From positions 1-64,000 of the forward strand of contig DESK01000052.1 in the NCBI GenBank assembly GCA_002361955.1: DNA of 64,000 bases, in the 5' to 3' direction. Shown one piece after another: positions 23,099 to 32,171 of the stretch. The notes under the pieces are model-generated. The model did not search any database, was not told the DNA's origin, and saw only the letters and a list, made by a program, of their open reading frames with translations. The DNA comes from Lachnospiraceae bacterium UBA3316. GTDB lineage: Bacteria; Bacillota; Clostridia; Lachnospirales; Lachnospiraceae. How positions within the stretch are numbered: position 1 is the first letter of the stretch; each line of letters starts with the position of its first letter. A program made the translations under genes and the position numbers.

Positions 23099-24181
23099 AT
23101 GAAGACAAAGAAAATAAATATGAATAAAACGACAAAGAGCAATCTGATTACATATGGTCTCGTTATTGTTGCCTTCGCGGTTATGCAGGTGCTGATGGCT
23201 ACGGGAAATGTATCCAGCCTGATGAAGGGCCTTCTGGTACCCCTGTGTACCTACGCGATCCTGGCAGTATCCTTAAATCTGGTGGTAGGTATCTTAGGGG
23301 AGCTGAGCCTGGGCCATGCAGGCTTCATGTGCGTGGGCGCTTTTTCCAGCGCATTCTTTTCCAAATGCATGGTGGATGTGATCCCCGTCTCCGGCCTTCG
23401 CTTTTTCCTGGCGATCCTGGTAGGCGCCGGGGTGGCGGCAGTGTTTGGTATTCTGATCGGTATCCCTGTGCTGCGGTTAAAGGGCGACTATCTGGCGATC
23501 GTGACGCTGGCTTTCGGCGAAATCATAAAGAACCTGATCAATGTATTTTTTATAGGAAAGGACAGCAAGGGCTTTCATTTTTCCATGAAAGACGCCATGT
23601 CCCTGCATATGGAGGCTGACGGGCAGGTGATTGTAAACGGCCCCCAGGGTATCACAGGCACACCCAACGACTCTACGTTTTTGATCGGCATCATACTGCT
23701 GCTGATTACACTGTTTATCGTGCTGAACCTGATCCACTCCAGGGCGGGACGGGCGATCATGTCCATCCGCGACAACCGCATTGCGGCGGAGTCGGTGGGT
23801 ATCAATATCACAAAATATAAGATGATGGCCTTTACCATCTCCGCGTCCCTGGCAGGCGTGGCGGGCGTACTCTACGCCCACAACCTGGCGACGCTCTCCG
23901 CCCAGCCGAAAAACTTCGGTTACAATATGTCGATCATGATTCTGGTGTATGTGGTTCTTGGCGGTATCGGAAATATCAGGGGATCCATGATCGCGGCGGT
24001 GATATTGACGCTGCTTCCGGAGCTTCTGCGTTTCCTGAGCGATTACCGTATGCTGATCTACGCGATCGTGCTGATCGCTATGATGCTCTTTAACTGGAGC
24101 CCCAAGTCCCTGGAGCTGAGGGAGAGATATTCTCCGAAGCGCCTGTTAAAGGCGAGACGTGAAGCAAAGGAGGGCAAATAA
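23099..24181 (+). CDS. livM: Branched-chain amino acid ABC transporter permease LivM
   Basis: The 360-aa membrane protein starts at ATG 23099 (MKTKKINMNK) after TAGGTGA; a GTG at 23090 is the alternative. Typical features are LNLVVGILGELSLGHAGFM, an extracellular loop, GRAIMSIRDNRIAAESVGIN (the EAA-like contact with the ATPases) and VLGGIGNIRGSMIAA. It pairs with LivH. Confidence 0.94.
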   Translation: MKTKKINMNKTTKSNLITYGLVIVAFAVMQVLMATGNVSSLMKGLLVPLCTYAILAVSLNLVVGILGELSLGHAGFMCVGAFSSAFFSKCMVDVIPVSGLRFFLAILVGAGVAAVFGILIGIPVLRLKGDYLAIVTLAFGEIIKNLINVFFIGKDSKGFHFSMKDAMSLHMEADGQVIVNGPQGITGTPNDSTFLIGIILLLITLFIVLNLIHSRAGRAIMSIRDNRIAAESVGINITKYKMMAFTISASLAGVAGVLYAHNLATLSAQPKNFGYNMSIMILVYVVLGGIGNIRGSMIAAVILTLLPELLRFLSDYRMLIYAIVLIAMMLFNWSPKSLELRERYSPKRLLKARREAKEGK

Positions 24182-24183
24182 TT

Positions 24184-24942
24184 ATGGCATTGTTGGAAGT
24201 AAAAAATCTGGGCATCTCCTTTGGCGGCCTCCGGGCTGTGGATGGCTTTAATATTCAGATTGAAAAAGGGCAGCTTTATGGGCTGATCGGCCCCAACGGC
24301 GCCGGAAAGACGACGGTGTTTAACCTTCTCACAGGCGTCTATAAGCCGAATGAAGGCATTATTACACTGGACGGAAAGAATATCACAGGGAAAAAGACCA
24401 TAGAGATCAACAAGGAAGGGATCGCCAGAACCTTCCAGAATATCCGTCTCTTTAAGGATATGAGCGTTCTGGACAACGTAAAGGTGGGCCTTCACAATAA
24501 GCACAGCTACTCTACGATCGAGGGCATCCTGCGGCTGCCCAAATACCGGAAGGTAGAAAAGGAAATGGATGAGCGGGCCATGGAGCTTCTGAAGGTCTTT
24601 GACCTGGACGGCCAGGCGGACCAGCTGGCTTCCAATCTTCCCTACGGAAAACAGAGGAAGCTTGAGATTGCCAGGGCTTTGGCTACGGAGCCGAAGCTTC
24701 TGCTGCTGGATGAGCCTGCCGCCGGCATGAACCCCAATGAGACCCAGGAACTGATGAATACGATCCATTTCGTGAGAGATGAGTTCCATATGACGATTCT
24801 GCTGATCGAGCATGATATGAAGCTGGTATCGGGAATCTGCGAGCGGCTGACGGTGCTGAACTTCGGCCAGGTGCTGGCAGAAGGCGAGACGAGCGAAGTC
24901 CTGAACGACCCGCAGGTAATCACCGCGTATCTGGGAGAATAG
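24184..24942 (+). CDS. livG: Branched-chain amino acid ABC transporter ATPase LivG
   Basis: The 252-aa ATPase has Walker A GPNGAGKTTVFN, a variant signature LPYGKQRKLEIARAL, Walker B LLLLDEPAAGMNP, and a switch His (IEHDMKLV). It powers uptake together with LivF. AAGGAGGG precedes the start, 2 bp after livM. Confidence 0.95.
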   Translation: MALLEVKNLGISFGGLRAVDGFNIQIEKGQLYGLIGPNGAGKTTVFNLLTGVYKPNEGIITLDGKNITGKKTIEINKEGIARTFQNIRLFKDMSVLDNVKVGLHNKHSYSTIEGILRLPKYRKVEKEMDERAMELLKVFDLDGQADQLASNLPYGKQRKLEIARALATEPKLLLLDEPAAGMNPNETQELMNTIHFVRDEFHMTILLIEHDMKLVSGICERLTVLNFGQVLAEGETSEVLNDPQVITAYLGE

Positions 24943-24954
24943 GAGGAAAGACGT

Positions 24955-25665
24955 ATGGCAATGCTAGAGATTAAAGATCTGGAGGTATATTACGGAGTTA
25001 TCCAGGCCATCAAGGGGATTTCCTTCCAGGTGAACGAGGGGGAGGTTATCGCCCTGATCGGAGCCAATGGCGCGGGAAAAACGACCACGCTTCACGCCAT
25101 CACCGGCCTGGTTCCGGTGAAGTCGGGCGAGATTCTCTTCGAAGGGAAAAATGTGGCAAAGATCCCGGGCCATAAGATTGTCTCCATGGGAATGGCCCAT
25201 GTGCCGGAGGGACGTAGGGTATTTGCCCAGCTCAGTGTGTACCAGAACCTGAAGATGGGGGCGTACACCAGAAAAGACAAGGATGAGATCGCCAGGAACC
25301 TGGAGATGGTTTACAAAAGGTTCCCCAGGCTTAAGGAGCGGAGAAACCAGATGGCGGGAACGCTGAGCGGCGGAGAGCAGCAGATGCTGGCCATGGGGCG
25401 GGCGCTGATGTCCCAGCCCAAGATCATTCTGATGGATGAGCCCTCCATGGGACTTTCACCGATTTTTGTAAATGAGATTTTTGATATCATCAAGGAAGTG
25501 AGCGCGGCGGGGACGACGGTGCTCCTGGTGGAGCAGAACGCCAAGAAGGCCCTCTCCATCGCAGACAGGGCCTATGTGCTGGAGACAGGGAAGATCACGC
25601 TCCAGGGGGACGCGAACGAGCTGATGAATGATGAATCGGTGAAAAAGGCGTACTTAGGAGAATAA
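24955..25665 (+). CDS. livF: Branched-chain amino acid ABC transporter ATPase LivF
   Basis: The 236-aa ATPase has Walker A GANGAGKTTTLH, signature LSGGEQQMLAMGRAL, Walker B IILMDEPSMGLSP, and switch VEQNAKKA typical of LivF. The GGAGGAAAG ribosome site lies 12 bp after livG. It is the last transporter gene. Confidence 0.95.
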   Translation: MAMLEIKDLEVYYGVIQAIKGISFQVNEGEVIALIGANGAGKTTTLHAITGLVPVKSGEILFEGKNVAKIPGHKIVSMGMAHVPEGRRVFAQLSVYQNLKMGAYTRKDKDEIARNLEMVYKRFPRLKERRNQMAGTLSGGEQQMLAMGRALMSQPKIILMDEPSMGLSPIFVNEIFDIIKEVSAAGTTVLLVEQNAKKALSIADRAYVLETGKITLQGDANELMNDESVKKAYLGE

Positions 25666-25697
25666 ATAAAAAGGAAGTATGAAAAGGAGAAAGCGTA

Positions 25698-26318
25698 ATG
25701 GAGAAGGTAATCATTACAATTGCCAGACAGTACGGAAGCGGCGGAAAGACGATAGGACAGATGCTGGCAAAGGATATGGGGATTCCTTTTTACAGCCGGG
25801 AGATCCTGCGGCTGGCCTCTGATGACAGCGGCATCAGGGAGGAATTGTTTAACCGGGCGGATGAGAGGCTGCGAAACAATCCTCTGTTCGGCGCTTCAAA
25901 GAAGGTGTATAAGGGGGAGCTGATCACTCCGGACAAGGGTGATTTCGTCTCCGACGAGAACCTCTTCAATTATCAGGCCAAGGTCATTAAGGAGCTGGCG
26001 GACAAGGGCTCTTGCGTAATCGTGGGGCGCTGCGCCGACTTTGTGCTGAGGGACAGGGACGATATGGTGAGCGTTTTCGTCCACGCGTCCAAGGAGTATT
26101 GCATGGCCAGGGCTATGGAGCGCAATTCTATGACAGAGCGGGAAATGGAAAAATTTATCGCGAAAACGGATAAATACCGCAGCGATTTCTATCATTACTA
26201 TACCGGAAATGCCTGGAACGACGCCAGGAACTACGATCTGTGCCTGAACAGCGGAAAGCTTGGCTTTGAAAAATGCGTGGAGGAAATCAAGGCGTATATT
26301 GATGTGAGGTTTCGCTAA
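25698..26318 (+). CDS. Cytidylate-kinase-like family protein
   Basis: The 206-aa P-loop protein begins MEKVIITIARQYGSGGKTIGQ, a variant Walker A (GSGGKTIG) seen in the cytidylate-kinase-like family common in Clostridia; VIVGRCADFVLRD and ERNSMTEREM follow. It is thought to be a nucleotide or small-molecule kinase, but the substrate is not settled; the true Cmk layout is not matched. It sits 32 bp after livF with AAAGGAGAAAG and may be co-transcribed. A strong terminator ends the unit. Confidence 0.8.
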   Translation: MEKVIITIARQYGSGGKTIGQMLAKDMGIPFYSREILRLASDDSGIREELFNRADERLRNNPLFGASKKVYKGELITPDKGDFVSDENLFNYQAKVIKELADKGSCVIVGRCADFVLRDRDDMVSVFVHASKEYCMARAMERNSMTEREMEKFIAKTDKYRSDFYHYYTGNAWNDARNYDLCLNSGKLGFEKCVEEIKAYIDVRFR

Positions 26319-26346
26319 GAAAACAGGTTCAGGATATTCATTTTTA

Positions 26347-26393
26347 TAAAAACTGCCGTGACCGGGGGAGACTCCGGAGAGCGGCAGTTTTTT
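26347..26393 (+). terminator. Terminator after the cytidylate-kinase-like gene
   Basis: AAAAACTGCCG pairs with CGGCAGTTTTTT, with an inner CCGG-rich helix (CCGGGGG/CTCCGG). The A and T tracts make it potentially bidirectional. Confidence 0.9.
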
Positions 26394-26449
26394 GTATCAC
26401 GATTTGGACCATTTATTTTATAATATTATACGGGATATAGGATTAATGG

Positions 26450-26478
26450 TTGAAATAGAAAACCCGGTATGCTAAAAT
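26450..26478 (+). promoter_or_regulatory. Promoter of the Ter-type biosynthetic operon
   Basis: TTGAAA (26450-26455), a 17-base spacer, TAAAAT (26473-26478). The start near 26485 fits translation from ATG 26541 rather than from the upstream in-frame ATG at 26469. Confidence 0.7.
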
Positions 26479-26540
26479 GGAAAAAATTATCGCAGTCCGG
26501 CCACAGCTGGCTGCGTGATGAAAAACAGAAGGAGCCGCCT

Positions 26541-27779
26541 ATGTATCGGGAAGAACAGCTTGTAAGGATTGCGAAAAGAGAAAATAATACAAAGAGGAGC
26601 TATTTGGTGGTAAACCGTCTCCAGGGGAAACATGTATCGGTGCGCCCTGAGGAGGCGTTTTCTATGTTTGAGGAGCTTGCCGAAGGCATCAGGGCGGCGT
26701 GGGGCAAAGAGCGCTTATTGCTGGTGGGGTTTGCGGAGACGGCCACGGCGATTGGCGCGGCTGCGGCGGTAAAGCTCGGCACCCTCTTTACGCAGACCAC
26801 CAGGGAGAAGCTCAGAGGAGCAGAGTATCTGTATTTTTCTGAGGCCCACAGCCATGCGACGGAGCAGAAGCTGGTGAAGGATGGCGTGGATCGGGTGATC
26901 GGGAAGGTGGACAGGATTGTCTTTGTGGAGGATGAGGTCACAACGGGAAATACTATTTTGCAGATTGTGGATATTCTGGAGAGAGAATATCCGGGAAAGG
27001 TATCCTTTGGGGTGGCTTCCCTCTTGAACGGTATGGATGAGGAGGCCCTGGAACGGTACAGGGAGAGAAGGATTCCGCTGTGCTTCCTGGTGAAGACGGA
27101 TCACGGGAAGTATGGGGAGATCGCCGCGGGATACCGTGGAGACGGAACCTGCCTGGAGGCCGACGGGCGAAATCCTTTGCAGTCGTGGGGAGAAGCGGCA
27201 GAGCAGCCGTCCGGGGCGGTCCGGGCCTGCGGGGAAAAGCTTGTCTTCCGGCAGATAGAGGTCGGGGGCCTGGTCAATGCCAGGGGCTGTACAGCGGGAG
27301 ACGTTTACCACAAAGCCTGTGAAGAGCTGTGGATATCTATCCGGAAAACGGGCTGCCTTGTGGATAAGAGGCGGATTCTCGTGCTGGGCACGGAGGAATT
27401 TATGTATCCGGCCCTTTATGTTGCCGGAAGGATCGAGGAGGCCTGCCGGGAGGCGGGACAGGAAACGGCGGAGAAGCCCATGGAGCAAAGGAAGGGCGTC
27501 AGCGTGAGATTTCACGCCACCACCCGCAGCCCCATTTTGACGAGTACGGAGGAGGAGTATCCCCTTCATGTCCGGTATGAGCTGCGCAGCCTGTATGAGG
27601 GATCCCGCCGGACCTTCGTCTATGACCTGGAAAGCTGCGACCTGGCCCTTGTCATCACCGACGCGGAGGAGGTCTGCCCGGAGGGCGTCTACACGCTGGT
27701 AAATGCCCTGGCCCGCAGCGGAAACAGAAACATCCTTCTGGTAAAGTGGAAGGATGAGACAGGGAGGTGGGGCAGATGA
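26541..27779 (+). CDS. Phosphoribosyltransferase plus TRSP-domain protein of the Ter biosynthetic module
   Basis: The 412-aa protein starts at ATG 26541 (MYREEQLVRIAKREN) after GAAGGAG; a longer frame would begin upstream of the promoter's start site. The N-terminal PRTase domain (PRTase_2 type) carries the PRPP loop VFVEDEVTTGNTIL. The C-terminal part, from about 240, matches the TRSP domain (RGCTAGDVYHKA...FHATTRSPILTS...SLYEGSRRTFVYDL). Comparative genomics by Anantharaman, Iyer and Aravind placed such proteins in Ter-associated operons predicted to make a nucleoside-like metabolite. It overlaps the next gene by ATGA. Confidence 0.82.
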   Translation: MYREEQLVRIAKRENNTKRSYLVVNRLQGKHVSVRPEEAFSMFEELAEGIRAAWGKERLLLVGFAETATAIGAAAAVKLGTLFTQTTREKLRGAEYLYFSEAHSHATEQKLVKDGVDRVIGKVDRIVFVEDEVTTGNTILQIVDILEREYPGKVSFGVASLLNGMDEEALERYRERRIPLCFLVKTDHGKYGEIAAGYRGDGTCLEADGRNPLQSWGEAAEQPSGAVRACGEKLVFRQIEVGGLVNARGCTAGDVYHKACEELWISIRKTGCLVDKRRILVLGTEEFMYPALYVAGRIEEACREAGQETAEKPMEQRKGVSVRFHATTRSPILTSTEEEYPLHVRYELRSLYEGSRRTFVYDLESCDLALVITDAEEVCPEGVYTLVNALARSGNRNILLVKWKDETGRWGR

Positions 27780-28837
27780 GAAGCTCCTACAGACAAGAGG
27801 ATGTGACCCTGCTTTTGAAGGATATTACAGGGCTGGTAAAGCCCCAGTCCACGGAGGAGCGGGAGAGGCAGATTCAGGCGGGGCGCCATTACTGTGAGAT
27901 GCTCCCCATTGAATATGTGCCCACGGAAAAGTATATGCAGGTCTACACGGAGGCGCTGGAGCATTTTGCCGGTTCCACCGCCCTGGCCGTGGGGAGGATG
28001 GCCGACAGGATGCTGGAGGCCAGGGGAGAAGGGCTCGTGCTTGTGTCCCTGGCCAGGGCGGGAATCCCCATCGGTATTCTGGCAAAGCATTATATTCAGA
28101 AAAAATACGGGCTTACCGTTCCCCACTACGCGGTTTCCATTATCCGGGGCCGGGGAATAGACGGGAATGCCATGAAGTATCTGCTGGACAGATACCGCCC
28201 GGAGCAGCTGATGTTTGTGGACGGCTGGGTGGGAAAGGGAGCGATCCTGCAGGAGCTGCGAAAGGAGACGGCCCGGTATCCGGGGGTGTCTGCCCAGATT
28301 GCCGTGGCGGCGGATCCGGCAGGGGTCACAGAGCTCTGCGGTACCCATGAGGATATCCTGATCCCCAGCTCCTGCCTGAACTGTACCGTGTCAGGGCTGA
28401 TCAGCCGTACCTTCCTGCGGGACGATATTATTGGGAAGGATGATTTCCATGGGGCAGTGTATTACGGAGAGCTGCGGGAGGCGGATCTGTCCTATGAATT
28501 TATTCATAGCATTGAGAAGCATTTTCTGGCAGATCAGGGTGAAACGGCGGAAAAGCCCGCCGCTTACCTGCCGGGGGGAGGCCCAGAGGAGGTCAGAAGG
28601 CTTGCGGCGGCCTTTGGCGTCCGGGATTGGAACCTGGTGAAGCCCGGCATCGGCGAGACCACCAGGGTGCTCTTGCGCCGTGTTCCCTGGAAGGTGCTGG
28701 TGGATGAGAGATATGGGGAAAGCCCGGAGCTGGCCCATATTTTTCGCCTTGCCCAGGAAAAGGGGGTGCCTGTGGAAAGCTATCCACTGCGCCATTACAA
28801 ATGCTGCGGCCTGATAAAAAAGCTGGCGGACACATAA
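27776..28837 (+). CDS. StiP-type phosphoribosyltransferase with PELOTA domain
   Basis: This 353-aa protein is often annotated cysteine protease StiP, although the fold is assigned as PRTase_1. Residues about 30-230 include LVSLARAGIPIG, HYAVSIIRGRGID and the PRPP-type loop LMFVDGWVGKGAI. The C-terminal ~90 residues (RRLAAAFGVRDWNLVKPGIGETTRVLLRRVPWKV...) match a PELOTA-like RNA-binding domain. With the adjacent PRTase/TRSP, lyase and YceG genes it forms the expected biosynthetic set. Translation is coupled to the upstream gene (ATGA). The protease label is probably wrong here. Confidence 0.82.
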   Translation: MRSSYRQEDVTLLLKDITGLVKPQSTEERERQIQAGRHYCEMLPIEYVPTEKYMQVYTEALEHFAGSTALAVGRMADRMLEARGEGLVLVSLARAGIPIGILAKHYIQKKYGLTVPHYAVSIIRGRGIDGNAMKYLLDRYRPEQLMFVDGWVGKGAILQELRKETARYPGVSAQIAVAADPAGVTELCGTHEDILIPSSCLNCTVSGLISRTFLRDDIIGKDDFHGAVYYGELREADLSYEFIHSIEKHFLADQGETAEKPAAYLPGGGPEEVRRLAAAFGVRDWNLVKPGIGETTRVLLRRVPWKVLVDERYGESPELAHIFRLAQEKGVPVESYPLRHYKCCGLIKKLADT

Positions 28838-28849
28838 GGAGACGGATGG

Positions 28850-29821
28850 ATGAATGACGAAATACAATATTACAGCGTAGGGGCTCTGTTATACTGCCCG
28901 GCCAACAGGGACGGGGTGGCAGACTCCGTGGTCAGCCAGAGGTTCGGGACAAGATACTCCCTGGCCTTCTGCCTGGAGGATACGATCCCTGACGTCCAGG
29001 TCCGGGAGGCGGAGGAAAAACTGAAAAAGACTTTGGAAGAGATCGGCCAGGCAGCCGGGCAACGGACATTTTATATGCCGAAAATCTTTGTGCGGGTCAG
29101 AAACGCGGAGCAGATCCTCCGGCTTATGGAATCTTTCGGAACGGCAAGAGAGCTGGTGACCGGCTTTATCCTTCCGAAGTTTGCCCTGGAAAACGCCGAT
29201 GGCTATATCCGCGCCATGACACGGGCCAACGGATCCGCGAACAGGAGGGTTTATATGATGCCCATCTATGAGAGCTCCTCCATGATCGATTTAAGGAGCC
29301 GGTATGAGATCCTTTACGGCCTGAAGGAAAGGCTGGATCAGGTGGAGGAGCTGGTGCTGAATATCCGTGTGGGGGGAAACGATCTCTGCCATATGTTTGG
29401 GCTCCGCCGCCGCTGTGACGAATCAATTCACGGAATTTCTCCCATCGCAGGCATTTTTTCCGATATCATCACGGCCTACGGCATGGATTATGTGGTGTCC
29501 GGCCCTGTGTGGGAGTACTACAGCGGTGCCGGCTGGGATACGGGACTGAGGCGGGAGCTGGCGGAGGACAGGCTGAGCGGGTTTATCGGAAAAACCGTGA
29601 TTCACCCGAAGCAGATCGAGCTGGTGAACGAAGCCTACCGGGTGTCCAAACAGGACTTTGAGGATGCCCGGGCTATCCTGGGATGGGATGGAAAAGCCCC
29701 TTCCCTGGTCCACGGCAGCACCGGCGGAGAGAGGATGAATGAGTATAAAACCCACAGGAACTGGGCCAGGCGGACGTTGCTGCTGGCCCGGGCCTACGGG
29801 GTGGCGGGGGATGAACCGTAA
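28850..29821 (+). CDS. HpcH/HpaI-like C-C bond lyase of the Ter module
   Basis: The 323-aa TIM-barrel protein resembles citrate-lyase beta/HpcH enzymes: it has LYCPANRDGVADSV, an acidic metal-binding stretch CLEDTIPD, IYESSSMIDLRSRYEIL, IRVGGNDLCHMFG, and the C-terminal GFIGKTVIHPKQIELVNEAY typical of the family. It should break or form a C-C bond on a keto-acid-like substrate. Its place between StiP-type and YceG-like genes identifies it as the lyase of the predicted nucleoside-like-metabolite pathway. AAGGAGACGG precedes the start. Confidence 0.84.
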   Translation: MNDEIQYYSVGALLYCPANRDGVADSVVSQRFGTRYSLAFCLEDTIPDVQVREAEEKLKKTLEEIGQAAGQRTFYMPKIFVRVRNAEQILRLMESFGTARELVTGFILPKFALENADGYIRAMTRANGSANRRVYMMPIYESSSMIDLRSRYEILYGLKERLDQVEELVLNIRVGGNDLCHMFGLRRRCDESIHGISPIAGIFSDIITAYGMDYVVSGPVWEYYSGAGWDTGLRRELAEDRLSGFIGKTVIHPKQIELVNEAYRVSKQDFEDARAILGWDGKAPSLVHGSTGGERMNEYKTHRNWARRTLLLARAYGVAGDEP

Positions 29822-29829
29822 TGAATATG

Positions 29830-29858
29830 TTGCGGGGACTATGGAAATGTGATAGAAT
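29830..29858 (+). promoter_or_regulatory. Internal promoter before yceG
   Basis: TTGCGG (29830-29835), a 17-base spacer, TAGAAT (29853-29858). It could give separate expression of yceG-telA-terD. Confidence 0.5.
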
Positions 29859-29897
29859 AAGCGGTATCATGGAAACAGTTTCAGGACGGTAAAACTG

Positions 29898-32171
29898 ATG
29901 TTTGAGCATAGGAAAATACAGGATTTAGAGGATTTTTTCACGGAACTAAATAAGAGAAGGGAAAAAGGGGTATATTTTTACAGAATCGACGGTTACAACC
30001 GGCAGATCGGAGAGTTCCTGCGCAGGTACTATGAGGCGGCAAGGCGTATGGGCGTAGTCATCGAAGGCAGGATCCCCAACCCGGATGAGCGAAATCTCGC
30101 CTATTATGAAGAGATGATGGGAAGAGATTTCCGAATGGATCCGGCCTTTATCACATCCAGCCTGAGGCGGTGGCTGCCCAGGATGAACGACTTTCAGAGG
30201 AGCCAGGTGGCGTCCGCCCTCTATGACTGCCTGAAAGGCCTTGCCCGTTCCGGAAAAAATGAAAATATGCTGAAAAACGCCTACATTAAGTTTATGTGCT
30301 GGCTGTACTACAAATTTGAACGGATTGTCAACCAACTGGGGGAAAACCAGATTCCCAAGATTCTTTATGAGGGGGATATCAGCCATTATGAGCTGATGCT
30401 GATTTCCATCCTGTGCCACGGAGGCTGCGATGTGGTTCTCCTGGAGACACGGGGGGACGGAAATTACCAGAAGCTGGATGGAGCCTCCGCCCTGTCGGAG
30501 AAGCTCGCCCTTCCCGGAATGGGAGAATTTCCGGAGGGGTACGGCGTCCGCTATCTGACCGGCCAGCTTCAGCAGGAGATGGAGCGGGAGCGGCTGTACG
30601 GGAGAAAGCCCTCCGTCAGCGCCTGTACGAATGCCTGGATTTCCGGAAAAGGGCTGGAGGATTGTAAGACGCCCCTCACATCCAGAGGCGGTGATCCGAC
30701 CTTTTTTTATAATTGTTTTTGCAGGATCATGGGCGCGGAGGATAAGCTCACCTACCAGAGTGAGCTGTACCGGTTTTATCTGGAGATGAAAAACGCGGGC
30801 CGCAGGGCAGTGGTGACGGAGGGCGTGATCGCGCCGCCCTCTATGGAGGAGATCGGAGGCATACACAGGAAAAATTATCAGAAGACGGAGCAGATGCTCC
30901 TGGATTTGTCCCGGAATATCCGGTACACCGCAAATGAGGAGCTGCAAAGGCTGATGACGGTGGCGTTTATTGACCTGATGCTGGAGGAGGCCGAGGTTCC
31001 CGGTATGAATGTAAACCGCCTCACAAACAAGGCCGTCTACCTTTTGTGCTGGCTGAAGCGTTTCCAGTCGGAGCTCTTTTCGAATTGGAAGATGCCGGAG
31101 ATCGGATGCTTTATCCATCTGGGAGGCTGCAAAAATGAGAATGAAGCCCTGTTTTTAAGGCTTCTTGCCAGGCTGCCGGTGGATGTGCTGATCCTTGTCC
31201 CCAATTTAAATGAGGCCTGCTGCTTAAAGGATCCGCTTTTGTATGAGGTTCATTTCGCGGAGTCCCTGGCAGTGGAGCATTTCCCGCGGGAGGGCGGAGA
31301 TATCCAGATCGGTACGGCGGCGTACCACGCGGAGCGGGAGCTGGACACACTGATGTACCAGGATTCCGGGATGTACCGGGACAGGCAGTTTACCAGGGCG
31401 AACAGCGTTACCCTCCAGACCATGTATGAGGAGATCGCCCTGCTCTGGAAGGAAGAGCTGAAATACAGGCCGAATTTTGACACGGTGGAGGGCGTGGTGA
31501 CGATGCCGGTGCTGTTTGCCAAGGTTTCCGGGGTGAAGGACGGACAGGTGCAGGCCTACTGGCAGCAGGTGAAAGCCCTCATCACAGAGGATACCTTTGT
31601 GGTCCGGTACGTGCCTATGACAGATTCCACGGATCCGAATCCTATGAAGGCCTGTGCCACGGAGTTTTTAAAAAGCGGAAAAGTACAGAAGGCAAAGATC
31701 AAAGCCCACAGGGACTATCCTTACGGCTTCCTGCGGGAGGAGATACAGGAGCATATGCTGGATAAGCTCCAGATGCTCATAGACAGAAAACTGATTAAGG
31801 GAACCTTTGAGAACGGCACGGAGTATACCATCGTAGCCACCGTGCTGAACCTGCACCGGGAGCTGGTGCGGCTGATCCAGAGGTTTGATTTCACGAAGAG
31901 AAACCCGAAGCTTCTCTATATCAATACGGGGGAGAGAATCATATCCCTGGAGGATTCCATCACGGCGGCATACCTGAACCTGGTGGGATTTGACGTGGTA
32001 TTTTTTGTGCCTACGGGGTACCAGAGCGTGGAAAAATATTTTAACAGGCAGCTTGTGGAGGAGCACCAGATCGGAGATTACGTATATGATTTGCAGGTTC
32101 CTGATCTGGGCAGGATTCCACGTAACACACGGCCTACATGGCGTGATAAATTTTTTAAGAGAGGTACATGA
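29898..32171 (+). CDS. YceG-like protein of the Ter biosynthetic module
   Basis: The 757-aa protein matches the family of B. subtilis YceG, named a putative component of the biosynthetic module. It has no signal peptide. Visible blocks include RMNDFQRSQVASALYDCL-type helical stretches, ISILCHGGCDVVLLETRGDGNY and FIHLGGCKNENEALFLRLL, which look like Rossmann-type folds. The catalytic activity is unknown. The stop overlaps the telA start (ATGA), and telA is also next to yceG in Bacillus. A modest AGGACGG ribosome site precedes ATG 29898. Confidence 0.8.
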   Translation: MFEHRKIQDLEDFFTELNKRREKGVYFYRIDGYNRQIGEFLRRYYEAARRMGVVIEGRIPNPDERNLAYYEEMMGRDFRMDPAFITSSLRRWLPRMNDFQRSQVASALYDCLKGLARSGKNENMLKNAYIKFMCWLYYKFERIVNQLGENQIPKILYEGDISHYELMLISILCHGGCDVVLLETRGDGNYQKLDGASALSEKLALPGMGEFPEGYGVRYLTGQLQQEMERERLYGRKPSVSACTNAWISGKGLEDCKTPLTSRGGDPTFFYNCFCRIMGAEDKLTYQSELYRFYLEMKNAGRRAVVTEGVIAPPSMEEIGGIHRKNYQKTEQMLLDLSRNIRYTANEELQRLMTVAFIDLMLEEAEVPGMNVNRLTNKAVYLLCWLKRFQSELFSNWKMPEIGCFIHLGGCKNENEALFLRLLARLPVDVLILVPNLNEACCLKDPLLYEVHFAESLAVEHFPREGGDIQIGTAAYHAERELDTLMYQDSGMYRDRQFTRANSVTLQTMYEEIALLWKEELKYRPNFDTVEGVVTMPVLFAKVSGVKDGQVQAYWQQVKALITEDTFVVRYVPMTDSTDPNPMKACATEFLKSGKVQKAKIKAHRDYPYGFLREEIQEHMLDKLQMLIDRKLIKGTFENGTEYTIVATVLNLHRELVRLIQRFDFTKRNPKLLYINTGERIISLEDSITAAYLNLVGFDVVFFVPTGYQSVEKYFNRQLVEEHQIGDYVYDLQVPDLGRIPRNTRPTWRDKFFKRGT

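Noticed and set aside
27776..28837. Cysteine protease StiP as the function
   Set aside because: The visible loops fit a phosphoribosyltransferase with a PELOTA domain, and the neighbours are biosynthetic; the protease name looks like an inherited label.
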